Assembly (NCBI GenBank): GCA_028673005.1
Contig: CM054113.1
Coordinates: 174,637,956-174,701,955 of the forward strand
Direction: 5' to 3'
Source: Tanypteryx hageni
Lineage: Eukaryota > Arthropoda > Insecta > Odonata > Petaluridae
Length of the DNA: 64,000 bases
In this document: positions 46,020 to 57,707 of the stretch, in pieces
Layout of the letters: each line of letters opens with the position of its first letter
Numbering within the stretch: position 1 is the stretch's first letter
Notes under the pieces: generated by a model
Told to the model about the DNA's origin: nothing
Seen by the model: only the letters and a program-made list of their open reading frames with translations
Database searches by the model: none
Position numbers and translations under genes: made by a program

Positions 46020-46955
46020 GATATTAGTAAGGAGAACACGGAGAAAGGGTGAGAACGCGGGGGAAAATGTTCCGGAAGAGACGAGCTAACGCCGGGACCG
46101 AAAAATGATGGCGAAATAAAAGCAAAAGAGAGAAGAAAGCAGCTTTATGAAGTGCATCGACGCTCTCGAGTTGAAAAGGAAAAAGAGAAAGAGAGAGAGA
46201 GGGACCTTATTGAATGTGCACGTATAAAAAAGACGCAAATAGTTCGAGTTGGTAAAACGAAGAAGAAAGAAACGAATAGAGAGAGACGAGAGGTTATGAG
46301 TTCAGTTGGAAATAATAAAAGCTTAAGTATACGTTCCGAAAAGGAAAAGGGAAGGAGAGGACGAAGAGGAAGGAGAGATGGATAGATGGAGGGTTTGGGA
46401 AGAAAGGGAAAAAAAGGGTGGGGTTTTTCGGAAAGGTTGGGCGGTTTTCCGTGAGGGCGGCGGCTTGACGGAAGACCAGTGAGAGAGGAGAGAGAAGGGG
46501 TGGAGGTCGAAAAATAGGCAGAGAGAGAGGAAGAAGGTCAACAGGGTCGTGAGCGTAAATAAAAACAGAACGCAAAGGAAAACAGCGAGGTTTCGAAAGT
46601 GGGGAGGGAGGAAAAATATGTATACGGAATAAGGCGAGAGAAGAGGAGGTGGGGAAAGGACGAGAGGGCAAGAGGTGAGGAGGGAGAGGTAAAAAGAGAA
46701 CACTAAAGGGGGAGGAGGGAAGGAACAAGAAGAGGGAGATATGCCAGGGAGACAGAGAGCGAGGAAGGACAATATACGGCTTTCCCCATTTGGACCTATT
46801 CCGAACCATCTCTGAATAGGGGAGAGGGAGGGAGGGGTAGAGGATGCTGCGTGTTTGTGCTGGGTCGGGGAGAGGAGATGGAAGGTTAAGGATGGAGGGG
46901 AGGAAAGGATTGCATAGGGACAAAAGGGTGAGCTTGCTGAAAGAGAGAGGGAGAG
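46020..46955 (+). repeat. Purine-rich domain
   Basis: For over 900 bp the plus strand is dominated by A and G with GA-rich motifs. Minus-strand frames of 149 and 209 codons overlap here; their Ser/Pro/Leu/Phe-rich products come from the base composition and I do not call them genes. Confidence 0.6.
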
Positions 46956-49363
46956 GATTTCAGCGCGCGCAGCACGAACGGATAGGGGGAAAAAGTGGGG
47001 ACCCTTTTGCGCATGACGTCAAACGCGAAACTTGCCGCCGCCGCGAAAAAAAGGCGGGACGACAGTTTTTGGCGGGGCGATTCTCTCCTTTTCCCGGACG
47101 ATTCAGCGAGAGAGAGCTAAACACGGAGGGGGATCTTGTTTATGGTTCGTCACCTCCATTCCCGCACGCCGGGGTGATTGAGGAGAGTTGAGAGATATTT
47201 CGCGCAATTTTCTTTTTCGCGGTTTTTCATTCCACACCCGAGTGAAGCGGCGTGGGGGTTTTTCAAACTTTTTGCCTGCAAGAGAATCATTTGAGGCCCC
47301 TTAGACTATATGCAAACCAGGCATTTCAGTTTTAAATTCAACTTGATGCTCATGAAGATGCTATTAAGGTATGTGGATTATGACTTCTTTTTACTGTAAA
47401 AATACGTGTAACTTGAGCCAATTTCTTGATAATTTAGCCCGTATTTTTTGCAGTTTTGGGACCCTCTTAAGTGTGGGGCCCCGCGCATTTGTCCAATTTG
47501 TACATCCCTAAGGCCACCACAGTATATACGAGTAGTCTAGTCTCTCTCTCTCTCTTCGTTGGCTTGGTAAGTAGTTTTACCACAAATATAGGCCGTCCCT
47601 CGTGATAACTTCGGCGGAAGTTACGGGTTTGAAATTTGCCATGTAGCTTAAATCAATTGGTCTAGCCGACGGTAAAATTGTAAAATTCTAAAATTTGGCG
47701 CTTTTGTGATGATTTTTCCGCCATATCTATGTTGTCAATATTCATTCAGAAAAATAAACTTTATGAATCAGTCTAATAAATTATAAAATTGCGTTTTTAA
47801 AATTTTTATAGTTATGATACGAATTGGAAACTTTAAGGTGAGTGAATGAGATTTTAACTTTAACCTTTCAATTAATCGGTAATAACGGCACAGGATAAAA
47901 AAAATCAATTTTCAACGAAGGTAGCTTTTACTGCAGTGATAAGCTCATACACGTGCGGTATAACATAAGCTTCATAGTTACTGTTATTTATTGAGCCATA
48001 CATTGTCTTCGGCGGTCAGATAGATATCATCCAGAGTTCCCCGGGTTGATGAAAACAATAGGTTTGCTTCAAACGTTGCACTGGTGGCTAAAGAAAGTAA
48101 CAATGCACAATGATGAGCCTGGCCGGCCACCTTTGCAACGGTCGACCGCTTGAAATCGGCTGGGAGCATATATCGATTTTTGCCGCTCTTTTCCGGGGTT
48201 TTACTTTTCCTTTCATTCCTAACGGACGCAGCGTTCGAAAGACCGCGTATGTTTCGTCCCTATGTCAATCTAATGAGAACCCAAGAATCCACAGAGCCTG
48301 ACCAATGACGAGTTACGGCGATTTTCAGGTACATACGTTCTCTTGGGGGAAGAGAGGTAGGGTATATGAACATCCCGGGGTATCCGCATTAGTCGCTTCA
48401 TTGGGAAACCCTTGGCTCAGGATTTTTGAAAGATACTGCGAGTGTATGTACTCGCGTTTGTGAAAATGAAAAGAGTATGGGGAAAAAACGGAGTGGTTCG
48501 GGTAAAAAAAAGTTGTTTGACAGATGCGGAAACGCCAGATGCGAGACACCGTCTAGGCTCGGTTTTTTTTTAGCGCGTCAGGGACATTCTGGAAATATTT
48601 CGCATTAATGACTCGAGTTAGAGAGAGGAAGGGAGGGGATGCGAGAGAAAGAGAATAATCCTCGACGAAAAATGTTGTATCAGGAGGTTACAACCTCGAT
48701 CAACCTACCGCAAACAAGGCTAATAATCCACAAATTGTCGCGACTGCGGATGAGCGAGCGGGAGCAGCTGCCTCTTGGGGCAGAACTCTGAACGTGGCAG
48801 ACCTCTCGCTTTGTACCAATCATGCCAATGTGGGACAAAAATTTGACGAAAACTGCTAAGGGACTAAAAACACCCAGTTACGCTGCTGACCAAGTTGTTC
48901 GGTAATTACTTTCAGCAGCGTGTTGCCATCCGATGTGGAACTGCCGGGAGTTGGCTCGCCGCTATAATATGCAGGAAACTCGTTTAAAACGACCTTTTCC
49001 TTCTTTGGAATCTTTAGATATCGCGCTTCATGACACGGCATGCGTCGGCCAATGTAAATGGAAGAATTTTAAAAGAATACAGAGAAAAAAACGAAAATTC
49101 ACCCAAATTATTTCAGCTGGTACTAGAAAGGGATCAACGCGTTACATGCAGCGCAACGAACTGACTTTTTAGATATAAAGATGAATTAAGATGCTCCATT
49201 TTTACAGTTAATATGCTGGAATCGTATCCTTTACCACGAGCGTAAAATAATAAATACGTATTCCTTCAACAATACGATCTAGCTGGAAAAAATGACGCGC
49301 GAAGTCTAAAGCGTAGATCAAAAACGGAATAAACAACTATGTATTGAACAACTGAAATTTTCG

Positions 49364-49366
<3 letters not shown>
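46956..49366. other. CpG-dense segment followed by unassigned sequence
   Basis: Positions 46960-47230 are CpG-rich and contain TGACGTCA at 47014-47021, so a promoter-like or other regulatory role is possible but unproven. Positions 47280-47522 look like a decayed hAT end (GGGGCCCCGCGCATTTG ... CCCTAAGGCCACCACAG). The remainder shows nothing I recognise. Confidence 0.3.
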
Positions 49367-49412
<46 letters not shown>

Positions 49413-49657
49413 AACAAGGTGTTGGGATGAGGAAACCAGATCAGTTCTCTCTCTGTAGTTGATGAAGGAGTAGTTCCGAAAGCTTCTACGTTTGTGATGT
49501 TTCTGTGTTTTAGGGTTCTTTTACGTGTGTCGCTTCGACATCCCCGGGGCCTCGCCAACCTGAAGTCGTCTGATTGGTGAGTGTTCACTGGGTTTCCTCA
49601 TCCCAACACCTTGTTGACATCCATATATCCATTTTACCTTTCCTTTTCCGTAAGCTG

Positions 49658-49717
<60 letters not shown>

Positions 49718-49790
49718 CTTGGTAAGTGTCCGCTGGGCATCCCTCAACACCTTGTTGCCACCCTCATCACTACCTTTTCTTTTCCTTTAG

Positions 49791-49856
<66 letters not shown>
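49367..49856. repeat. Three (TA)n arrays around repeated units
   Basis: (TA)n tracts lie at 49367-49409, 49659-49716 and 49794-49856. The unit ending in each of the last two (about 49575-49658 and 49717-49793) is the same diverged sequence, TTGGTRAGTGT...CTGGG...CAACACCTTGTTG...CCTTTYCTTTTCC. The first tract is followed directly by that unit in inverted form. Small frames crossing the TA arrays are meaningless. Confidence 0.75.
49409..49619. repeat. Perfect 29-bp inverted repeat
   Basis: Arms at 49409-49437 and 49591-49619 are exact reverse complements over 29 bases (outer ends TGTCAACAAGG / CCTTGTTGACA) with a 153-bp spacer. The spacer contains GTTGATGAAGGAG and CCGAAAGC, loosely similar to hammerhead core sequences. 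It may be a small mobile element or the ends of a Penelope-like element in a TA-rich target, but I cannot assign it. Confidence 0.7.
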
Positions 49857-49857
<1 letters not shown>

Positions 49858-50624
49858 TATACATTCTTTTTTATCGTATCTAATCAAGAAATATATATTT
49901 GTTAAATATCCACACTCACCTATGCACTTCGAGTTTCTCTTTTGTCTTTACTACGGAGATCAATAGGCAAAAATAATGACAAATGACAATCCAATTCCAT
50001 TAATCATTCAATTTTAATTATGTGTCGCACTATTTCTGTAACCGAGGAGTTTAACGCCACCATACTCCACTTGTCGAGATATCACTCGCCATTTACAATT
50101 TCATTTCTTGCGCAATAAACGCAATCAAGTCTCTTATCTAATCCCCGACGTTCTTAAAGATCGAGATCATGGAAGTAAAGGCGGAAAGTATTAAAACAAT
50201 CATCGTACAACATTTTATTTATCTGAAAACGGGTGGCGCAATCCGAAACCTATCTGTCTTCTTAAAAAATGTTGTTTTATCTTCACTTGTTTTTAAAGCG
50301 ATGAACCTCGTTGCGCGGTTATCGATTTCTGATACGTAGAGAGATGGCCTCTCGTAGCTATTAGTCACAACACTGAGATGATAACAAAAAATCCTTAGTT
50401 TTATTCCTTTTTTCCTCGATCAGAACCTTATTCTCATTTTTTTATTCGTCTGTTCTCGATAAGCTTCTTCGGATACAATCCAAGTTTTAAAATTTATCGC
50501 ATCGATATTTTCGAAGGGCCGATAGGTTTTTTTATTTAATCCACTATTTCCGTTCAAGTTCGATTCCATTTAAGAGAAGAACGATCGGGAAAAATTTTCC
50601 TCGTGATAACGTTTGTTTTACAGT
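49857..50624. other. Unassigned stretch
   Basis: I see no gene, RNA or mobile element here. Confidence 0.4.
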
Positions 50625-50790
50625 CTACAATTTATACACTCCAGTCCGCCAAGACGAGTTGTAGGGGGTGGCAGGCATCGACCTACTTCTAAATTTTATT
50701 GACATTATTCCTGTTGTTTCTTCTGATTACGTCGGGGAAGAAGAACAAAAAGTATGTACATATCGGTCCTGGTTCTGAACTTTCTTCTAT
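50625..50790 (-). mobile_element. Possible LINE 3' end of another lineage
   Basis: Read on the minus strand, TGCCTGCCACCCCCTACAAC and GGCGGACTGGAGTGTATAAA resemble the tail and hairpin of CR1/Jockey-group LINEs, preceded by a degenerate frame with TDMYILFVLLPRRNQKK, loosely like the TERYLGSFFPRTI ending. The match is weak. Confidence 0.35.
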
Positions 50791-51849
50791 AATGGGGCCT
50801 ATTAATCTATCAGAATTTTTCACCGGCATCACCGTACGTTACCCTCATTTTTAAACATTCCGGGAAGGTCCATCTCATAACTCTCTCGGCTATCTTTTAA
50901 AGTTTAATAAGGATGAAACACTTGCGTCCTGAAGGTATTCCGACGTGACAAAACGCGCTGCTCTTTGCTGTACCGTCCCCAACAAGAATGGAAAGCTGTA
51001 TTCTACGTCGAAGTACGCCGAGTTTCCAAAGGCGTCCTTTACGATGCATGTTATGTCAAAAAATAAAAATTTTAATGGCCCAGTCTAATGTCTAATCACT
51101 GCAAAACGATATATCAGAAGGGATGCCAAGGAAATGTTGAATTTGTGATTTAGCGACGTATTTTAGAATCAGTATCAATGAATTAAACAATCGAAAATTA
51201 TTTTAAAACATACCTCATTTGAAATGAGCAGTAGTAATATTTACGCTCACGTTCATTCCCTCATCGTAAATAATCGATTTCTTTCCGCTTACAAAAGCCG
51301 TGTGAATACGTAAGGAGAATAAACGCATTTAAGTTAATTTATTCGTTGTGGATAATATAATTCCTTTCATTTACTTTATGCTGGAAGCCCACGAAATTAA
51401 ACGTATTTATTGTAGATCTTGTGTATTTCAGTTACTACAAAGATTAATTTCGTTGACAACAAATATAGGAGATCCAAGTTAATTACGACGTTCTCGTTTG
51501 TTTTTCTCGAATACGGCTACTCCTTCAATATGGATGTAATGAACAAAACATATTTTATTTGGACAGGTCTGCAAATTTTGTTTGAAGATTTTTTTATATA
51601 CATAAGTAATATTTTACGAGCTATGACTGAAAGTTCATTTTTTGTCACCAGTAAAGTGGCACTCCAGATAAACTATGTGAACCATTAGTCATTTTCTTAT
51701 TTCCCTTGCCCTAAAAGTCCTAAATACCAAATTTCATGAGCATCAGCCCAGTAGTTTCTTAGATTAAACATGAGAACGGACGGAGGAGACTTGCTCATAC
51801 GGCGTTCCGCTACTATCCCTTCGCTGGTAAACAACGCCTAATAATAATC
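50791..51849. other. Unassigned stretch
   Basis: I see no gene or repeat I can support. The 89-codon frame at 51419-51688 has no recognisable domain. Confidence 0.35.
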
Positions 51850-52700
51850 GAAGGCTCGGAGGCGATCGGAAATTTCGCGAATCCAACAATGGATTTCGCG
51901 CGTACATCTCCGTTCGTGAGAGACGCGCCTCTCGCGGATTCACACGCGGTCTGCACTTCAGCGAAGGAACATTTGCACGCCCGAATTTTTAATCCGCTCT
52001 CGGCAAAAAAATACGCGCCGGTATTCATAACATTCGCGCAAGGCCAACCGCGGCATTACTTTCACCCCCTTTTGTTTATGGAGCGCGAGTGAGAGGGGGG
52101 GGGGGGGAAGGACTTTTAATAGCGCGCCATAACGTAGCCAACGAGGCTTTTGGCGCCACTTTTCTCCCTCTCTCTCTCTCCCTTGTTCGTTCGTTCCCAA
52201 GCATCCGAAAAAAATAACAAACTAAGAGTGAAGGGCGCTCCCCACTCGCCATCCCACCGCGGTGGAGACTGGTTGGTTTTTTTCCCCGGATCAGTATGCC
52301 AACGTCGCTCTCGAACCTCTTCTGTTCGCGTTTCGCGGCGCCGCGTGTTCGCGCGCGAAGAAATAATGAAGAGGAGAGAGAGATTACTCTTTGGGTCTGA
52401 CTTTTTCTTTTTTTAAAGAGGAATGGGAAAAAAAGAGTGGGTGGGAGGGGAGGGGGAAGAAGGGACGTGCAAGGAGGGAGCAAGGTCAGCCGTTTTGTGA
52501 TTACTTTGGTGCACGCAGGAAGAGAGGGGAGGGGTGGGGGGGAAGAGGAAGGAGGAGGTGGGGGTTGGGTGTCGGGTGCGATTTTGAAAGGAAGTGTACG
52601 GGGTGTCTGTGTGTAGATACAGATTAGGAGAGGGAAACGTGTAGTGTAAGGTCGAGATAGGGTGAGAAAACGGAGAGGGAGTGTAGAGGACTGAAAAAAG
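51850..52700. other. CpG-dense segment and purine-rich tract
   Basis: Positions 51850-52060 and 52240-52370 are dense in CG dinucleotides. Positions 52370-52690 are purine-rich, and a 13-G run lies at 52095-52107. The 224-codon minus-strand frame (52076-52750) is the complement of the purine tract and is low complexity, so I do not call it a gene. Confidence 0.4.
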
Positions 52701-55344
52701 TTTGTCTTCGACGGTTTATTATTAAAGTCGCGGGAATTCGGTTGTCTCACGGATATTTTTTCGTATCCGGCGTTTCTCGTTCGACAGCGGAGGAGTTTTC
52801 TTTCGCAAAATGTCTGGAACCACGAATACGAATTTTTCGTAGGTTCCTATTCTGATGGGAAGATATAACCGATATTACACAACAATACTCGGTGGATATG
52901 AATATAAAATTTACTAGTATATAAAAACAATTTTTTATAATAAAACATTTACAACTTCCACAACAACTATGAAAACTCGCCCGGGCTTCTTTTTGTTGTC
53001 CATGTATGAAGTCGTTATGTTACAATTTCATCACCTAAGGATGGAGATAAACCGCTGGGACCGGTCGTGTTTTAATAATTGCTGTGAACATTGTAGAAGT
53101 TGTCTATAGAAAATGTACATTTATAAGCAAATATAATATAATATGATAGAAAAATGTTTAGTCAGGTTGGCAATTTGCTTTCCGTTGCGCACCAACCTTT
53201 GTGAATTTCAGGTTTCCATGAAGACGTAAATGCAAATATTCAATAGGTTTCAAAAGAGTCTTCTGTGTACAGTGTCGTTTAGCGAATGACGATTTCCTGT
53301 TATAAGACGGAGCGTTTTCTCAGATTATTTTTGTGCCTTTATGACTATTTGAGGCGTCGAAAACTGAATTTTCAAGTGACTTTATCACGAAATGTCTTTA
53401 ATCGAAGAGTCGTCAGGCGAGGCATACCTCTACTCAAAAAGAATTCGAATAACGATATAGAAAATCCAACCTCTAAACATGCTTCTTGAAAGGCATTTTT
53501 GATTTAATGTGTGGATCTCCGGATTCCATGTAGTAATTAATGAAAGCCGCAACAATTTTGAATTTTGAATCGTATTTTCAACAATAACGCAGTAAATCCA
53601 TGGATTTGCGATAAAGAATGGAATTTTTTACAAAGGTTTGAATTTGAAGGTCGATTCCGTCGCTAACACATACCCTACAAATAAAAAATTTCTAGAGGGA
53701 AATCTTAAGCATTTCTTGTTCAAATGAACGTTCCTCCGAACCCCATAACATGTTAGCTATTGTTCACGATACGTATTTTGAGACAACAGAAAGACATTTT
53801 ACTTCAGAAATCCATTTTCGTCACACTGATAATTCTCAACCTTGTCGGAGATATGTTTTAATGAACGAAAATGCATAATTAGATGGCTGGGAGGATCTAT
53901 TTTGCGTCACCAGCCAAATGGACAAATAAAGGTAAAGGAGCTCAATTTTAAAACCGGTCTTATCACGTCCCACTAAAGACGTTTTTCGCTCTATCCTTGA
54001 GTACTCCTCCACGCACACGGCGTACATTATGCATATCCTCGGCTTTCCCTTTTCAGAATCATTATGGATGAAATGGGCTTAATTTTGCAGGTGACGTCGC
54101 TATGGAAACATATGAGCGCTAATACCTTCGTTAAAAATATATTTCTTATGGACTGCAATTGGAGAAAAAGAGGGAAGTTTTACGAAGGATATTCGAATAA
54201 CCTTGCTCAGCTTCTGGTATATGTCTTATGACGTTACGTTCAAGGGAGTTCGGTATATCATTGTCGCTCATTAATTCCTGCGGGGAACTTTATCACCCAT
54301 AAGATGCCGTCGGACTTCTTAAACTTTGGAAGAATATGCGGTCAGTGCCAAGGAATATTAGCGACCCCCTCTAAACTGGAGAGAGTCGATAGACGCGTCA
54401 TGAGTCCACGTTGTTTACAGGACTTAATAAATAAATCAATTCGTTTATAAATTTTAATTAATGTAGTGATTACAATGAATGCTATAGTTCTTTATTAATC
54501 GGCATAAAATTTAAATTGTTAATTTTGTAATTATTAACGTTTGGGAGGTGGTGTTATCCGATCTTGTACCGGGAGTCAAGCTACCGCACCGAGGGCAGTG
54601 CTTGATCCGAGTTTCCCATTCCGTTACTCGCGAGCGCAGCTGTGTTCTTAGGACCTCTAAAGGTGCTCTTCTGCGATGTTTAAATCGCTGTAATGCGCTC
54701 CAAGAATTTAATTTACTATTATGTTTTCTTTTTAAATTCATTTGCCCATATATGAGAAATAACTTTGATGCTGGTTTATTTTTATTTATTATTGTCTCTA
54801 ATTCTTCAAAAATATAGGGATGATCACACTGATATCCTTGAAAATACCTTGGTGCTCTTTATGTTAAAAATGTTTGCAACTCCTCTTTTAGACAAAAGTT
54901 TGCATAAGTTTGATCGACGTCAGCACTGTTGACGGAAAATATTCTATTTTGTTTTTTTGCACATTGAAACACTTTATTCAACGATTCTGAAATCCTTCAC
55001 AGGACACTAAATATAAGTAAATGCCTGATACAGTAAGGATGGGTAAAATCGCGGATAGAGGAAGAAAACGTTAGGATGACACTGACAGAGAAGGATAGGG
55101 AAGGATGTTGAACCAACTACAAAAATATGGAGGCATTTTTTTGCGAAATTTACTTACTTGGCCCGTGAACATATCATTTTTACAGATATCAAACAGGACC
55201 AGTTTTACATATCGATGATAAAAAATTTGAGGATATGTCGTAAACAACATAAAAAATAGTAAAGCGCGATTCATATCTGAATCAGAATAAATACTATGCA
55301 AGCAATTGGTGGGAGGCATGGGGAAAATACCACCGTCATATCAT
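52701..55344. other. Unassigned stretch
   Basis: No gene, RNA or mobile element is recognised in 2.6 kb. Confidence 0.4.
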
Positions 55345-55555
55345 ATTATTCTCCGAGAGTAAAAGGATCGCGAGATCGATCGTAGGGCGGAGCGATATAG
55401 AGGATCGTTTTTTTCCCTAGGACGATAAGATAACATAATAGGAAAAGTTAACGTAGGAAAGTCAAGCAAGTCAAGTGACTTTTGATGCATTGGAACCCCT
55501 GCCATCCACCAATAAGGTGACTTATAGGGTGTCATGTAGATATAAACGATACAGC
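55345..55555 (+). mobile_element. CR1/Jockey-group LINE 3' end
   Basis: The sequence encodes the end of the reverse transcriptase (IDRRAERYRGSFFP region around 55370-55430), then the tail GATGCATTGGAACCCCTGCC, ATCCACC and ...GTCATGTAGATATAAAC. It is the uninterrupted relative of the copy at 40029-40500. It is 5'-truncated to about 200 bp. Confidence 0.65.
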
Positions 55556-57639
55556 GCAACATTGAAGGGTAGTTTATTCTTCTTGATTTTCACAAAACTT
55601 CGATTTGGCTCTAACGATTTTGATAAAAATTAATTCATAAAAAATACAACATAAGCCATATTTCTCAAAAAATTGCTATAGAGCGACCAGCGGCATTATA
55701 ATACATCGATTTTGTCGCCCAGCTACCACTCAGCTCTACCCAGTTAGTGGTAGTACCTGTGTGGCTTCGCCAATTCAAATCCTACTTCATATGTATGTAT
55801 GGGATAATTATTAATCAAGTTTGATCTTAACATACATACTATCAATACATGAATAACATTTAAGTGCAGGAAACATTTACCGCGTTTTTTTTAGTTGAAG
55901 AAGTCCCTTCTAATCAGGAAAGAGTGTAGAGAGACCAGAGAAATGCGTATATGAGAAAGTTTGTGCAATGTATTTTGTATCGATTTTTAGCGGTTGAAAA
56001 AAATGCTTATGTATTTGTTTGTGCGTCCATTCGTTCGTCTTTCCGTCTGTTCGGGTATTAACTCTGGAATCATGCAACTTGAAGAAGCAAAATTTCACGG
56101 ATAGATTGGTACAAATTTGGTGGATCTAGGATGAGCTGCTGATGAGTGATGGATGTTTTTCTCCAACCCCTTTGTTTCAATTCTACCCCATAACAAAAGC
56201 ATGATATAGGTGCAGGGCATTATAAATTTGCATTTTTAAATTAGTTCAAATTAAGATAGGAGCTCGGGACATAAACAGTTCTGTAGGTGAAAGACTGATA
56301 TATATGTATATATATATATATATATCATAAAAGGTGTTATAATCCTATAACAAGAAAAAACTGTCTTATTTAATTTGCTTCGCATCTTCCCTCACTTATT
56401 TAATTTCTGAGAACAGTGGATACCAAAGAGTGTGCCGCAACTTGATTGTTAACGGTGCTACGAAAAATTATTTGGAAATGAAGATAAGCAAAGGTAGCTG
56501 CGTTTACTCCATCTACCCTACAAAAAAATTTGGAAGCCGTGCCCTCGCAGGGAAAACGTGTCTTCCCTACGTTTTAAAGATCTAATGCGCGCCAGCTGAA
56601 ATTTTTTTTCCTCGGCGATCACTGACTTCCACCTTCTGAACGACCTCATCATCAATTCGACCATGCACGAAATGCATCTCCATGTGTTCTAAAGCGAAGG
56701 GGTCAACGTCCCTTGATGGGTAAATTGATACACCGGGCACGCACGCACAGATAAAGGGATACAACCTCGAAAATCCAGATGCCCCCATGGTGTCTCAAAC
56801 ATCTGCGCGAAATTCGGCTCAGCTCGGTCACGTGGCTAAACCAGGTTCTTTTTTTCCTCAATTCTTAAAAGAGGAACAGACGGACGGACGGACATACAGC
56901 GAGGCCTCTCTCCGGGGGGAAAATAACTTTAATTACGCGAGTCCGCCGAGATAGATAGAGGAGAAATAAAGTGCTCTCTTTGATAGACCAAGGGGAGGTC
57001 GAGAGAGAGAGAGAGAGAGAGAGAGGGAAGAGATAGAGAATGGGGAAGGTAATAGGGAAGAGAGGGAAGGAGCGAGCAATTTTAGAAGGGGAGAAAATTA
57101 GCGTAGATAGATGGCCTAATCTCTGATACATCTTCGCGTATCGCGGCTGTTCTCCATTAGGGGGGCGGAAATAGGAGGAGAAAAAGTCGCCAGGATTTCC
57201 CTCCTAATTCACCACTTCCCCTTCCGAGCAGATTAGGAATGGAGATAAAACGAGAAGCGTTTTGGGAGTGGATAGCAGCGTTAAAACCCCTTTTCGGAAT
57301 TCCCGCGAGATCACCGACTATCTCCGGACATTTCCATCTTTTTCTATCTTGCATGAAATTTTCATATACCGAGTCGGTTTTATTTTCAAACTAAGAGAGG
57401 TGATGTTTTCTTTGTGATCTCCAAAAAAGAACAAGGGAGAGTAAAACTTTGAGGCTATCTTTAATTGAATATTTTTACCGGTCGAGAATTTTTTTGGGGT
57501 ATTTATTAGGTTTGAGTCTAAAAATTACAGAATGTAGTCTTTTGGGTAGCACTGAGAAAAACTGCCGTAATAAATACGAAATGCGTAATTTTTCCTGAAT
57601 GCTGATAGTCCTGCAATCCTCCATGTTTTTGTTTTGATT
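55556..57639. other. Unassigned stretch
   Basis: A short (TA)n run lies at about 56291-56326, GA-dinucleotide repeats at about 57000-57025, and tandem GGAC units at 56880-56895. Nothing else is recognised. Confidence 0.4.
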
Positions 57640-57703
57640 GCACATCTACACATCAACATGCCACCCTGCGATTCATCAAACAGGCGGATGGCAGGGGCTG
57701 CAC
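57640..57703 (-). mobile_element. Inverted LINE 3' tail at the head of another LINE copy
   Basis: Read on the minus strand this is GTGCAGCCCCTGCCATCCGC, then ATCGCAGGGTGGCATG and a GTAGATGTG end: the conserved CR1/Jockey-group tail with its CCCTGC / GCAGGG hairpin. It joins, within a few bases, the plus-strand LINE copy that starts near 57708. Confidence 0.65.
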
Positions 57704-57707
57704 GTTT

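Noticed and set aside
46294..46923. 209-codon minus-strand open frame
   Set aside because: Low-complexity complement of a purine-rich tract, with no motif and an overlapping 149-codon frame.
49367..49856. CRISPR-like array
   Set aside because: Only two to three diverged units separated by TA microsatellites, in a clearly eukaryotic context. No uniform repeats or spacers.
52076..52750. 224-codon minus-strand open frame
   Set aside because: Composition artefact of the purine-rich tract; proline/serine runs follow the repeats rather than a protein fold.
55738..55782. Possible tRNA-like A and B boxes (TACCCAGTTAGTGG and AATTCAAATCC)
   Set aside because: Spacing is too short for a tRNA-derived promoter and no stems fold.
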